Positions 14,785 to 23,879 of a DNA stretch of 29,443 nt are shown piece after piece. Numbering within the stretch: the first letter of the stretch is position 1; every line of letters starts with the position of its first letter. Both the position numbers and the translations under genes were made by a program. The DNA is from Lactovum sp047974165 (GTDB lineage Bacteria > Bacillota > Bacilli > Lactobacillales > Streptococcaceae), in contig JBKECB010000077.1 in NCBI GenBank assembly GCA_047974165.1, forward strand, positions 1 to 29,443, read 5' to 3'. The notes beneath the pieces are model-generated. The model searched no databases and was not told the DNA's origin. It worked only from the letters and a program-made list of their open reading frames with translations.

Positions 14785-15903
14785 TTAATTATTATTTTTA
14801 TTCATAATTTGATTAATCAAATTAATCACACGATTTAAAGATTGTCCATCTTTATATTGGTAAGTTTTTTCAATAAACTTTTGTCTTTTTTCTTTATACT
14901 TCTCTAAGTCTGGCTGTTTGATTGCTTTCAATAGATCCTCTTCATTAAAACAAACTGGACCAGGAAATTCTTCTAAATAATTAAAGACAAAACCAGGAGC
15001 TTGATTATATTTTTCAAAATCAGGAGCAAATGAAATCACTGGCTTATCAAAAATCATCCAATCAATCGTCAAGGCAGAGTAATCTGTCACTAAAATATCT
15101 GTAATACAAAAAAGCCATGAAGTTAGTTCTTCTTCAATAAATAAAATATTTGGATCATTTGCATACCTTGAATTTGAAATTAAAGGGTGACTTTTATAAA
15201 TTAAAATATAATCCTCTGAGAGTCTTTCTTTTAGCCATTGAAAGTTAATATCAATCTCTTTAAACTGCTTACTAATTCGTCCACGAAAAGTAGGAGCATA
15301 AGTTAAAACTTTCTTCTCTTGTAAAATCGGATATCTCTCATAAAGCATCTCTTTGGCTTCTTTTTTAAAATCTAAATCAAATAACTGATCATTTAAGGGA
15401 ATCCCTGTTATCGATATTTGATTCTTAGGAATATTAAAAGAACTGGAATAAACTTCTTGATAAAATTCTGAAGCAACAATTGTATAATCATAGTTTTGTA
15501 TTTTATAATCACGACTGACACTATTCCCAAACTTTTTAATCGCTCCTGTCGCATGCCATATCTGAAGAATTTTTACTCTCTTTCGATGTTTAAATCTAGA
15601 AATAACAAAATTATTGTAATCAATAATAATTAAGCGAGAATTATTAAGTGCAAATATCTGACGAATACAAGTTAAACCATATTTTATATTTCCTATCAAA
15701 CCTGGTTTAAATTTAAAAAGAAGAGTTTTTACTTCGTACTTTCCTTCTTGAACTAATTTATCATAAATGAGCTTAAAATCTTTAGATAAATTATCATGCT
15801 CTAAAGAAATAAAAGTCACACGATTTTTATGAAATTTTGAAATTAAAGATAGAGGATAGAAAAAAGAAAGAAAAACTGTCAACACTAAAGCTTTAATTTT
15901 CAT
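14785..15903 (-). CDS. CDP-glycerol glycerophosphotransferase family protein (second copy)
   Basis: A 372-residue TagB/TagF-type enzyme that adds glycerol phosphate from CDP-glycerol to a growing polymer at the inner membrane face. Family landmarks: ILQIWHATGAIKKFG, VLTYAPTFRGR, YILIYKSHPLI and ILVTDYSALTIDWMIFDKP. The N-terminal region carries a short hydrophobic stretch likely to touch the membrane. It overlaps the preceding transferase gene by 11 bases. Whether it primes or extends the chain cannot be decided from sequence alone. Confidence 0.9.
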   Translation of the reverse strand: MKIKALVLTVFLSFFYPLSLISKFHKNRVTFISLEHDNLSKDFKLIYDKLVQEGKYEVKTLLFKFKPGLIGNIKYGLTCIRQIFALNNSRLIIIDYNNFVISRFKHRKRVKILQIWHATGAIKKFGNSVSRDYKIQNYDYTIVASEFYQEVYSSSFNIPKNQISITGIPLNDQLFDLDFKKEAKEMLYERYPILQEKKVLTYAPTFRGRISKQFKEIDINFQWLKERLSEDYILIYKSHPLISNSRYANDPNILFIEEELTSWLFCITDILVTDYSALTIDWMIFDKPVISFAPDFEKYNQAPGFVFNYLEEFPGPVCFNEEDLLKAIKQPDLEKYKEKRQKFIEKTYQYKDGQSLNRVINLINQIMNKNNN

Positions 15904-17077
15904 TAAATATCCTCCTTATAATTTTTTTACTTGCATTTCCATCATTCCATAAATTAAAACGATAATTAAATTCTTTTAAACGTTCAAAATCAAAACTTTT
16001 GCTTAAAATTTGATTTAATAATTCATCTTCTGTTTTTGAAATATCTTGAGGTAAATCTTTAGGTATATTAAGATAAAATCCTCGCAACTCTTGACCGTAC
16101 TCTTCAATATCATACATATAAAAATAAATTGGTCGATTTAAACAAGCAAAATCAAAGAAAACGCTCGAATAATCTGTCACTAAGACATCTGACATAAGAT
16201 AGGCATCATTAATATCAGCCTTTGCTTCCATCAAATAAACAAAATCTTCTAAATACTCTAAATGATGATAACTACTAGAAATTAAATAATGAGGTTTAAA
16301 TAAAACAATATAATCTTCAGCTAGCTTGTCTTTCCAAAGCTTAAAATCAACTTTCAAATCAAAAGTATATCCTGATTTTTTAAAGGAGTTATCACGCCAA
16401 GTTGGAGCATATAAGATAACTTTTTTATCTAAAGGAAGATGATATCTTTTCTTTAACTCTATCGCTTCTTCTTGCGTCGTATTTATTAAACGATCTACTC
16501 TTGGATAACCTGTCTCCAACATTTTCTCTTTTGGAAATTTAAAGGCAGAGGAAAATGCTTCACTTGAAAATGAGTTGGCTGTCACTAAAAAATCCCAGTG
16601 TCTTGAATCATTATCGTAACTTTTAGTCATTTTTTTATAGCTTATCTGACTACGATAATATCCTATTCCTGTATCTTTAATATCGTGTGCTAAATGCTTG
16701 AGTGGTGTTCCATGCCAAGTTTGTAGATATACTTGCTCCTTACGTTTATAATAGTATGGAGGCATCTTTGCATTAAAAATCCAATACTTCGCTTTTGCGA
16801 GTAAATAATAATGTTTTAATGAATTATATCGGACAACTTCTCCTCCATCAACCTCTGTCTCTGTTTTCATTGCCCAAATAAAACGGTAACCTGAAAAATT
16901 TTTATCTTCTTTCATCTCTTCAAATAAAGCTCGAGGATTATCAGAAATATTACGTCCTGTAAATGATGAAAATATAATGATTTTAGAATCTACTTTGGTA
17001 AAAAGAACAAAAAAACGAAAAAGAAGAGTCAAACTTATTCTAAGAATATTATGAACTATTTTATAAAAAAAACTCAT
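15893..17077 (-). CDS. CDP-glycerol glycerophosphotransferase family protein (first copy)
   Basis: A 394-residue member of the same family as the next gene but clearly a different paralogue. Landmarks: LQTWHGTPLKHLAHDIKDTG, VILYAPTWRDNSF, VLFKPHYLI and VLVTDYSSVFFDFACLNRP. The N-terminus is hydrophobic (ILRISLTLLFRFFVLF). The WHGTPLKHL motif is the more usual TagB/TagF form. The pair of unequal copies suggests one primes and one elongates, which is inference. It lies downstream of the cytidylyltransferase gene that would supply CDP-glycerol. Confidence 0.92.
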   Translation of the reverse strand: MSFFYKIVHNILRISLTLLFRFFVLFTKVDSKIIIFSSFTGRNISDNPRALFEEMKEDKNFSGYRFIWAMKTETEVDGGEVVRYNSLKHYYLLAKAKYWIFNAKMPPYYYKRKEQVYLQTWHGTPLKHLAHDIKDTGIGYYRSQISYKKMTKSYDNDSRHWDFLVTANSFSSEAFSSAFKFPKEKMLETGYPRVDRLINTTQEEAIELKKRYHLPLDKKVILYAPTWRDNSFKKSGYTFDLKVDFKLWKDKLAEDYIVLFKPHYLISSSYHHLEYLEDFVYLMEAKADINDAYLMSDVLVTDYSSVFFDFACLNRPIYFYMYDIEEYGQELRGFYLNIPKDLPQDISKTEDELLNQILSKSFDFERLKEFNYRFNLWNDGNASKKIIRRIFNEN

Positions 17078-17107
17078 ATCTTTCTTTACTCCCTCTTTTC
17101 AATTACT

Positions 17108-17521
17108 TTAATTTGAAAATTCTTTTAAATCTTTTTTTATCTGAGTTGAAGATTTTTTCCCTCTTGGAAAATACATAATTTTAAGATTAGGAAACTGCTC
17201 TTTAAGATGATCAAACTTCCCTTGCCAGTCATCTCCCATAGCAAAAATATCTATATCAAACATGTCAATATACAAGGACTTATCTTCCCAAGATTGTTCT
17301 GGGATTACTAAATCTACCCATCGAACTGCCTCAAGAACATACTTTCTTGTACTATAATCTTGATAAGATTTTTTTCCTTTGACTTCATTAAACTTATCTG
17401 TTGAAAGCATCACAATCAACTTATCCCCAAGATTTCTTGAGTTCTTAAGCATATCAATATGACTTTCATGTAAAATATCAAAGGTACCTGCAACAAGTAC
17501 AATTTTTTCTTTTTCTTTCAT
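17108..17521 (-). CDS. tagD: Glycerol-3-phosphate cytidylyltransferase (TagD-like)
   Basis: A 137-residue nucleotidyltransferase that would make CDP-glycerol from CTP and glycerol 3-phosphate. The start VAGTFDILHESHIDML holds the CTP-binding histidines, but the motif is HESH (residues 18-21) instead of the usual HxGH. VKGKKSYQDYSTRKYVLEAVRWVD and IPEQSWEDK are typical. The C-terminal RTxGxST element reads RGKKSSTQIK. Both altered motifs keep the key histidines and an S-S-T, so it may still work. Ribosome site GGGAG directly precedes the ATG. Position beside two glycerophosphotransferase genes supports the call. Confidence 0.85.
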   Translation of the reverse strand: MKEKEKIVLVAGTFDILHESHIDMLKNSRNLGDKLIVMLSTDKFNEVKGKKSYQDYSTRKYVLEAVRWVDLVIPEQSWEDKSLYIDMFDIDIFAMGDDWQGKFDHLKEQFPNLKIMYFPRGKKSSTQIKKDLKEFSN

Positions 17522-17559
17522 AACTCTCCCTTATACTTATATTATATCTTTGAAGTGGC

Positions 17560-18450
17560 TTATTGTAAAACAATATAATCACTAACTGCTCGATCATCTT
17601 GACTAAAATAAAGGGTTTCTCCATTGATAGACATCTGACTGGAGCCACCTCCATCTAATACAACTACATTTTCTAAAGAAAGCGATGTCAAAGTCTGTAT
17701 AATTAAATTATAGCCGACACTCGTATCAGAAATAATTAAGTATAGATTATTATCTTTATCATTTCCAATAAAAGAATGAATCATCCAGTTAACTGAGCCA
17801 TCATTAGCTTGAACAACGCCATCACGAATTAAAATAGAGCCAAAACTAAAACTCATTGCTGCACCATCAGTCATCACTGTTGACGCTGGAATAGATGAAT
17901 CATAAATTTTTGATGAGCCATCTTTCATGATAACAAAAGCATTATTCGCTCGTTTATCTGTTCCCCAATCTTTAAAAAGTTGCCCATTATTAATCTGAAA
18001 GCCTGTAATTGTATTTGATGACATATCAAATCCTGATGCATTCATAATAAGACTATTAGGATATTTAGTTATCACATCGTTCATTGAAAGAATAGGTGAG
18101 TCAATAGAATAAGTTGTTTTTAATATCTTAGGACTATGTGCTTTATAGATAGTAAACATACCCTCTGATAGATTTGTAAATTTTTCATCTTCTCCTTGAG
18201 AAACAACCTGTATCCACTCTGGAGAACCTGTATTTAAAACCGGTTCAGTAGATATAATTTCAGCCTTACTTACTGAACTATATCCATTTGTTTGATTTGT
18301 TTTTGTTACACCTGTACTCTTTTTTTCTATTGAAAATTTAAAAGCTATAAATAAACTTAGAATAATTAAAAAGATGAAAAATAAAATAATATAAATAATA
18401 TTTTTATTATCTTTCTGTTTCTTTTCTTTTATAGTGGCTGAAGCCTTCAT
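17560..18450 (-). CDS. Membrane-anchored phosphodiester glycosidase domain protein (NAGPA/DUF2233 type)
   Basis: A 296-residue protein with a positive lead and one membrane segment (about residues 19-41), then an outer domain of the phosphodiester glycosidase family. Diagnostic parts: NASGFDMSSNTITGFQINNGQLF, FVIMKDGSS, and VVVLDGGGSSQMSINGETLYF at the end. The family includes the enzyme that uncovers mannose 6-phosphate in animals; bacterial members are linked to exopolysaccharide and wall polymers. First gene of the cluster, so it may trim or modify a sugar-phosphate decoration of the glycerol-phosphate polymer; this is inference. Confidence 0.85.
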   Translation of the reverse strand: MKASATIKEKKQKDNKNIIYIILFFIFLIILSLFIAFKFSIEKKSTGVTKTNQTNGYSSVSKAEIISTEPVLNTGSPEWIQVVSQGEDEKFTNLSEGMFTIYKAHSPKILKTTYSIDSPILSMNDVITKYPNSLIMNASGFDMSSNTITGFQINNGQLFKDWGTDKRANNAFVIMKDGSSKIYDSSIPASTVMTDGAAMSFSFGSILIRDGVVQANDGSVNWMIHSFIGNDKDNNLYLIISDTSVGYNLIIQTLTSLSLENVVVLDGGGSSQMSINGETLYFSQDDRAVSDYIVLQ

Positions 18451-18517
18451 GTATACTATATAACTCCTCTAAGTTTAGAAATTTGTTCTATTACTATTAA
18501 TAGAAACAACTTTTTCT

Positions 18518-18546
18518 ATTATACTAAAAATTATTGTATTTGTCTT
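18518..18546 (-). promoter_or_regulatory. Probable promoter of the wall-polymer cluster
   Basis: Minus strand AAGACA (18546-18541), 17-bp spacer, TATAAT (18523-18518). The -35 box is weak. The 300-base gap 18451-18750 holds this and the divergent rpsT promoter; the rest is plain A+T-rich sequence. Confidence 0.55.
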
Positions 18547-18656
18547 ATCTTATCCTAATTTTTATGAAAAATTTTTTTTATTTACTTGTAGTTCTCAATT
18601 TTTTTAATTTCCAATTTATAAATTATAATTTTTTACCTCTTTTTTGTTCTTTAGAC

Positions 18657-18685
18657 TTTACAAATCTAAAGCTTTACTGTATAAT
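18657..18685 (+). promoter_or_regulatory. Promoter of rpsT
   Basis: TTTACA (18657-18662), 17-bp spacer, TATAAT (18680-18685). A leader of roughly 60 bases follows before the ATG; I see no strong hairpin in it. Confidence 0.8.
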
Positions 18686-18750
18686 TAATCAGTACAAATT
18701 TTGGAAAGTTATTTTATAAATTTGAAAGCAAATTATTGAAAGGATGACTC

Positions 18751-18987
18751 ATGGCTAATATTAAATCTGCAATCAAACGTGCCGAACTTAACACGATTCA
18801 AAATGAGCGTAACTCTGCACAGCGTGCAGCAATGCGTACAGCAATTAAGAAATTTGAAGCTGATGCAAATCAAGAAAACTTGAACACTGCTCATTCTGCA
18901 ATTGACAGTGCAAAAGCTAAAGGCTTAATCAAAGCAAATAAGGCTACACGTGATAAATCACGTCTTGCACATCAACTCGTAAAATAA
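18751..18987 (+). CDS. rpsT: 30S ribosomal protein S20
   Basis: A 78-residue basic helical protein that binds 16S rRNA early in assembly. ANIKSAIKRAELN at the start and NKATRDKSRLAHQL at the end are typical. AAAGGATGA precedes the ATG. It is a monocistronic gene with its own promoter and terminator and the only plus-strand housekeeping gene in the window. Confidence 0.98.
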   Translation: MANIKSAIKRAELNTIQNERNSAQRAAMRTAIKKFEADANQENLNTAHSAIDSAKAKGLIKANKATRDKSRLAHQLVK

Positions 18988-19007
18988 ACGCATTCTTGCG
19001 TTTTTTT
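18986..19007 (+). terminator. Terminator of rpsT
   Basis: AAACGCA, four-base loop TTCT, TGCGTTT, then a T run. It overlaps the rpsT stop codon. Confidence 0.9.
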
Positions 19008-19020
19008 ATTTTCATTAATT

Positions 19021-19050
19021 AAAAAAGATGAAGTGAACTTCATCTTTTTA
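19021..19050 (-). terminator. Terminator of the nup operon, bidirectional
   Basis: A 12-bp perfect stem AAAAAGATGAAG / CTTCATCTTTTT with a TGAA loop. T and A runs on both sides let it stop transcripts from either direction, separating rpsT from nupC. Confidence 0.85.
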
Positions 19051-19053
19051 ATA

Positions 19054-20010
19054 TTATTTAGATTTGATATAGTTTACCCCATCTGCTTTAGGTGCAACTG
19101 CTTTTCCAAAGAAGAGAGATAAGACAATAATTGTAATTAAATAAGGTGCCATTGATAATAAAGTTGGTGGAATTTCTTTAATAATTGGAATCCAAGGTCC
19201 TGTAATAGAAAGTGACATTGCAAAACCAAAGAATAAAGAAGCTAACATTGCACCAATTGGATTCCATCGACCAAAAATCATTGCAGCCATTGAGATAAAT
19301 CCTTGTCCAGCAATTGTAGTCACTGAAAAGTTATTAGAAATAGATTGGGCAAGTACAGCACCTCCAACAGCTCCAAAGATACCTGATAAAATAACACCAG
19401 AATAACGCATCAGATAAACATTAATTCCCAATGTATCTGCTGCCTGTGGATGTTCACCTACAGAACGAAGACGTAAACCAAATCGTGTCTTAAAAATAAC
19501 ATACCAAGAAATAAAGGCAATAATAATTGCTAAAAACCCTGGTGCACTTGTTTGGCTAAAGAATATCTTACCAATAAATGGAATTTTTGACAAAATTGGA
19601 ATGTCAAAATTTCCAAAATTCTGTGTAATCGTCTGAGAAGAGCCTGTTCCATAAAGAGTTGTCAAGAGAAAAACTCCCAAAGCAGGTGCCATTAAATTAA
19701 TAACAGTACCTGAAATAATATGATCTGCACGTAATGTAATTGTTGCCAAGGCATGAAGAGAAGCGAAAACAGCTCCAACTATTGCCGCAACTAAGAGTGC
19801 TAACCAAGGTGTTGCTTTTCCTAAACTTTCAGCAAAAGTTAGATTAAAAACAATTGAGCTGAAAGCTCCCATTGTCATAATTCCTTCCAAACCAACGTTA
19901 ACAATCCCAGATCGTTCTGAGAAAACTCCACCAATTGAGGTAAAAATTAAGGGAGTAGAGTAAACAAGAGCTGATGAAATAATCAAGTGTAACATTGTTT
20001 CTAAATTCAT
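19054..20010 (-). CDS. nupC: Nucleoside ABC transporter permease NupC
   Basis: A 318-residue permease of the BMP/ribose-type class with eight or so membrane segments. Landmarks: GGVFSERSGIVNVGLEGIMTMGAF near the start, SVGEHPQAADTLGINV, and GQGFISMAAMIFGRWNPIGAM. It forms the channel with NupB. Its ATG overlaps the nupB stop (4 bases). In Lactococcus the bmpA-nupABC system imports all common nucleosides. Terminator follows immediately. Confidence 0.93.
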   Translation of the reverse strand: MNLETMLHLIISSALVYSTPLIFTSIGGVFSERSGIVNVGLEGIMTMGAFSSIVFNLTFAESLGKATPWLALLVAAIVGAVFASLHALATITLRADHIISGTVINLMAPALGVFLLTTLYGTGSSQTITQNFGNFDIPILSKIPFIGKIFFSQTSAPGFLAIIIAFISWYVIFKTRFGLRLRSVGEHPQAADTLGINVYLMRYSGVILSGIFGAVGGAVLAQSISNNFSVTTIAGQGFISMAAMIFGRWNPIGAMLASLFFGFAMSLSITGPWIPIIKEIPPTLLSMAPYLITIIVLSLFFGKAVAPKADGVNYIKSK

Positions 20011-21098
20011 TCTTCTTCTCCTTTCTTTTTCACTGAAATATTTTCTATCTTTTTTGCTTTAGGTAAGAGTGTTTCAATTACAAACTTAATTGCAATAAAT
20101 AAGATAATTGAAGCAGTTACAATGCTTACAATTTCAGGAGGTGTATTTGCTATCATCATGCCTGAACGTCCAATTTGTAAAATAGCAAATAATAATGCTG
20201 AGAAAAGAATACCAATTGGATTATTTTGCCCTAGAAGAGCTACAGCCATTCCATCAAATCCTATTGCCATTGAGCCATGTTGCATTGCAAAATATTGCAT
20301 GGTACCAATCCCATACACAACACCACCCAAACCAGATAGAGCTCCTGAAATCATCATAGATAAAATAACAATACGTTTAGATGAGATTCCCGCATATTCA
20401 GAAGCTGAAGGGTTTAAACCAACTGCTTTTATTTCAAAGCCTAACGTTGTCTTTGAAAAAATAATCGCCATTACAATAAGAGCAACAATTGCAACAAATA
20501 AACCAATATTTAAAGTTGAACCATTTGTTAAATTAGAAAGCCATTCCATTCTAAAACTTGCATTTTCACCAACTAAATGAGTATTGTCTGTCGCTGCAGG
20601 TTGGATGATATCTTTTGAAAAGACTTCTTTCAGTAAAAAAGTTGACCCATATAAAATAACATAGTTCATCATAATTGTCACAATAACTTCAGATGTCCCA
20701 AGAAAAGCTTTAAGTATCCCTGGTATTACTCCCATCAATAATCCTGAGAACATTCCAACAATTAAAATTAAAGGAATTAAGATAAAACTTGGTAAATCTG
20801 GAAATGAAAGAGCAAACCAAATAGAACTAATCCATCCTGCAAGAGCTTGTCCTGACATTCCGATATTAAACAATCCCGCCTTCATCGCAACTGCAAAAGA
20901 TAAGGCAGTTAAAATAAGAGGGGCTGCTGTAGAGATTGTTTCACCAATTGAACGTGAATCTCCTAAGGCAGCATAAAATAATTCTGTATAACTTACAATT
21001 GGATTAAAACCAGCGATCAACATAATAATCGCTCCTAAAACAAATCCCGATAAAACTGCAATAACAGGGACAAGTATATTCTTAAGCTTCGGATTCAT
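20007..21098 (-). CDS. nupB: Nucleoside ABC transporter permease NupB
   Basis: A 363-residue permease with about nine membrane segments. Landmarks: AMKAGLFNIGMSGQALAG, GTSEVIVTIMMNYV, KAVGLNPSASEYAGI and GFDGMAVALLGQNNPIG. Partner of NupC. It starts inside the 3' end of nupA (17-base overlap). A long plus-strand frame over the same bases is only a shadow of it. Confidence 0.93.
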   Translation of the reverse strand: MNPKLKNILVPVIAVLSGFVLGAIIMLIAGFNPIVSYTELFYAALGDSRSIGETISTAAPLILTALSFAVAMKAGLFNIGMSGQALAGWISSIWFALSFPDLPSFILIPLILIVGMFSGLLMGVIPGILKAFLGTSEVIVTIMMNYVILYGSTFLLKEVFSKDIIQPAATDNTHLVGENASFRMEWLSNLTNGSTLNIGLFVAIVALIVMAIIFSKTTLGFEIKAVGLNPSASEYAGISSKRIVILSMMISGALSGLGGVVYGIGTMQYFAMQHGSMAIGFDGMAVALLGQNNPIGILFSALLFAILQIGRSGMMIANTPPEIVSIVTASIILFIAIKFVIETLLPKAKKIENISVKKKGEEE

Positions 21099-22608
21099 TA
21101 ACTTTTCCTCCTACCATCATGATACCAAGTTCATTTTTACTTGTTTCTTTAGGACTAACTTCACCTTGAATGCGGCCATCATGAATAACTGCAATACGAT
21201 CCGAAACATTTAAAATTTCATCTAATTCAAAAGAAACTACTAGAACTGCTTTCCCTGCATCTCTTGCCATCACCAAACGTTTATGGATATACTCAATAGC
21301 TCCAACATCTAAACCACGAGTTGGCTGACTCACAATTAGTAAATCTGGGTCTCGGTCCATTTCACGAGCAATAATTGCCTTTTGTTGATTTCCACCTGAT
21401 AAAGCACTGACCTCAACAAACTCACCAGCACCACGAACATCAAATTCTTCCATTAACTCACGAGCATGTTGATTAATATTTTTATAATTTAAAAGACCAT
21501 TTTTACTCATAGGCTCTTGGTAATAAGTTTGTAAAGCAATATTTTCTGCCACTGTCATCTCGAGAACTAAACCATCTCTATGTCGGTCTTCTGGAACATG
21601 ACCAACTGACATTTCTGTAATCTTACGCGGACGGAGATTTGTAACATCTTGACCTTTAAGTCTTATTGTTCCAGACTCTACCTTCATCAAGCCTGTCAAT
21701 GCTTTGATTAATTCAGACTGTCCATTACCATCAATTCCTGCCAGCCCAACAATCTCACCCGCACGAACATTTAATGACAACCCTTTAACTGCTTCTGCAC
21801 CTCTGGACTCTTTTACGACAAGATTATCAACTTCTAAAACAACTTCTTTAGGATGTGCTTCTTCTTTTTCAGTAATAAATGAAACACTATGTCCAACCAT
21901 CATTTCGGCAAGTTCCTGATTGGTTTTTCCAGCAACTTCTACAGTTTCTATAGACTGTCCTCGACGAATAACTGTTACACGATCTGCCACTGCTCTAATT
22001 TCATCTAACTTATGTGTGATTAAGAGAATAGACTTTCCTTCTTTTGTTAAGTTGCGTAAAATATCCATCAACTCTGTAATTTCTGCTGGAGTTAAAACCG
22101 CAGTCGGTTCATCAAAAATTAAGATATCTGCTCCACGATAAAGTGTCTTTAAAATTTCCACACGTTGTTGCATTCCAACATTAATATCACGAACTAAAGA
22201 ATTTAGGTCTACAGTCAGTCCATACTTTTCAGAAAGTTCAGAAATTACTTTACTTACTGTTTTTATATCTAAAGACAGTCCTTTCGTTACTTCAGAACCC
22301 AAAATAATATTCTCAACAACAGTAAAAGCATCTACTAACATGAAATGTTGATGCACCATTCCAATCCCAAGCTTACTTGCCTTTGAAGGACTATCAATCA
22401 TTTCAATTTTATCGTTGACTTTTATCGTCCCTTCTGTAGGTTGTAAGATTCCTGAAAGTTGATTCATAAGGGTTGATTTTCCTGCACCATTTTCTCCTAA
22501 AAGGGCATGAATTTCACCTTTTTTTAGCTTAAGATTGATGTGATCATTTGCCACAAAGCTACCAAAGCGCTTCGTAACATCAATCATTTCAATAACATTT
22601 TCAGCCAT
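21082..22608 (-). CDS. nupA: Nucleoside ABC transporter ATP-binding protein NupA (two ATPase domains)
   Basis: A 508-residue protein with two ABC domains in tandem, as in sugar/nucleoside importers. Domain 1 (about 5-240): Walker A GENGAGKST, signature region VGMQQRVEILK, Walker B ILIFDEPTAVL, H-loop LLITHKLDE. Domain 2 (about 260-500): altered Walker A AGIDGNGQSEL, signature LSGGNQQKAIIAREM, Walker B LLIVSQPTRGLD, in which E is replaced by Q; such a degenerate second site is normal for this class. Ribosome site AAAGGAA precedes the ATG. A terminator and a cre site lie between bmpA and this gene. Confidence 0.94.
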   Translation of the reverse strand: MAENVIEMIDVTKRFGSFVANDHINLKLKKGEIHALLGENGAGKSTLMNQLSGILQPTEGTIKVNDKIEMIDSPSKASKLGIGMVHQHFMLVDAFTVVENIILGSEVTKGLSLDIKTVSKVISELSEKYGLTVDLNSLVRDINVGMQQRVEILKTLYRGADILIFDEPTAVLTPAEITELMDILRNLTKEGKSILLITHKLDEIRAVADRVTVIRRGQSIETVEVAGKTNQELAEMMVGHSVSFITEKEEAHPKEVVLEVDNLVVKESRGAEAVKGLSLNVRAGEIVGLAGIDGNGQSELIKALTGLMKVESGTIRLKGQDVTNLRPRKITEMSVGHVPEDRHRDGLVLEMTVAENIALQTYYQEPMSKNGLLNYKNINQHARELMEEFDVRGAGEFVEVSALSGGNQQKAIIAREMDRDPDLLIVSQPTRGLDVGAIEYIHKRLVMARDAGKAVLVVSFELDEILNVSDRIAVIHDGRIQGEVSPKETSKNELGIMMVGGKVNESEA

Positions 22609-22689
22609 TTATTTTTCCTTTCATTACTCGTTTTTAAAAAAACGTCTGTTAACTATTTTACCATATTTTTTCTTATTTCCTTAATTTTT

Positions 22690-22704
22690 AGTATACGCTT
22701 TCAA
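22690..22704 (-). promoter_or_regulatory. CcpA-binding site (cre) upstream of nupA
   Basis: TTGAAAGCGTATACT on the minus strand is a full match to the cre consensus WTGNAANCGNWNNCW. It overlaps a possible -10 TATACT (22695-22690) with TTTATA 16 bp upstream. Confidence 0.7.
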
Positions 22705-22719
22705 ATATAGATATAAATT

Positions 22720-22750
22720 AAAAAAAACTGGAAAAACTCCAGTTTTTTTT
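22720..22750 (-). terminator. Terminator between bmpA and nupABC
   Basis: ACTGGA (22727-22732) pairs with TCCAGT (22738-22743), flanked by A and T runs. It sits at the bmpA stop, so bmpA can be made in excess of the membrane parts. Confidence 0.85.
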
Positions 22751-22753
22751 AAC

Positions 22754-23815
22754 TTATTTTTCTGGAACAACAACATCACCAGATTTAATTGCTGCTTTTG
22801 CATCTTCAACAGCTTTTTTAGCATCATCTGAAAGTTTATCTAATGTTAAGTCAACCCCTTCATTTTTTAAGTTATAAACGATATGTTCTCCACCAGGAAA
22901 CTCATCATTTGCTGCTTTAGTTGAAAGATCTTGAACAACTGCACCTACACCTTTAAGTGTTGAAGCAAGAACAAAGTTTGATTCTTTTCCATCTTTAGAT
23001 GTATAAACGCCTTCATCTACTTGGTCACGATCAACACCGATAACCCAAACTTTATCTGCTTCATTTGCTGCTTCATTTAAAGCTTTTGCTTGAGCAAATA
23101 CACCTGCACCTACACCACCAGCTGCTTGATAGATAACATCTGCACCTGAAGCATACATTGATTGAGCAAGAGTTTTACCCTTACCTGCATCTGTAAATGA
23201 GTTAGCAAGTTCAGAATCAATCTTGATTGAAGGATCAACGGATTTTACACCGGCAGCAAAACCAACGCTGAAACGTGTAATAACATCTGAATCCATACCA
23301 CCAATAAATCCAACATGCTTTGTCTTTGTTGTTTTAGCTGCAGCAACACCGGCAAGATAAGCAGCTTCATTATCAGCAAATGTCGCTGATACAACGTTGT
23401 CTTGACCTTCGATTACAGAGTCAATGATAACAAAGTTATTGTCTGAATTTGCTTTAGCTGCTTCTTCTGTTGAAGTTTGAAGGGCAAAGCCTACTCCAAA
23501 TACAAGTTTATAATCTCCCTTCACTGCTGAAGTAAAGTTATTTGCATAATCTGCTTCAGAAGTTGATTGGAAGTAGTTAATACCTCCTGAATCTTTTGAT
23601 AAACCATTTTCTTCACCCCAAGCTGTCAAGCCTTCCCAAGCTGACTGGTTAAATGACTTATCGTTAACACCACCTGTATCTGTGATGATAGCAACTTTAA
23701 GATCTGTCTTCTTGTCTCCAGATGAAGTATCTGACGTGTTAGCACGACAAGCTGAAAGAACTGCGATTGCAGTGAGCGCAATTGCTCCTGCACTGATCAT
23801 TTTTCTAATTTTCAT
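22754..23815 (-). CDS. bmpA: Nucleoside-binding lipoprotein BmpA
   Basis: A 353-residue extracellular lipoprotein that captures nucleosides for NupABC. A signal peptide ends at the lipobox LSAC (Cys about residue 23). The BMP/PnrA domain follows: KVAIITDTGGVNDKSFNQSAWEGL, LVFGVGFALQ, VGFIGGMDSDVITRFSVGFAAG and IYQAAGGVGAGVF. GGAGG lies 11 bases before the ATG. It has its own promoter after cdd and a terminator after it. Confidence 0.95.
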   Translation of the reverse strand: MKIRKMISAGAIALTAIAVLSACRANTSDTSSGDKKTDLKVAIITDTGGVNDKSFNQSAWEGLTAWGEENGLSKDSGGINYFQSTSEADYANNFTSAVKGDYKLVFGVGFALQTSTEEAAKANSDNNFVIIDSVIEGQDNVVSATFADNEAAYLAGVAAAKTTKTKHVGFIGGMDSDVITRFSVGFAAGVKSVDPSIKIDSELANSFTDAGKGKTLAQSMYASGADVIYQAAGGVGAGVFAQAKALNEAANEADKVWVIGVDRDQVDEGVYTSKDGKESNFVLASTLKGVGAVVQDLSTKAANDEFPGGEHIVYNLKNEGVDLTLDKLSDDAKKAVEDAKAAIKSGDVVVPEK

Positions 23816-23879
23816 AGAATGACCATACCTCCAAAATTTTTTTTATAAGTACTCTTAATAATTTAGAGCTCCTTAACTT

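Noticed and set aside
18534..18719. Plus-strand 61-codon frame upstream of rpsT
   Set aside because: A+T-rich intergenic sequence that overlaps the rpsT promoter; no ribosome site.
20122..20580. Plus-strand open frame of 152 codons
   Set aside because: It lies wholly inside nupB on the other strand, has no ribosome site and its protein is a low-complexity mirror of a membrane protein gene.
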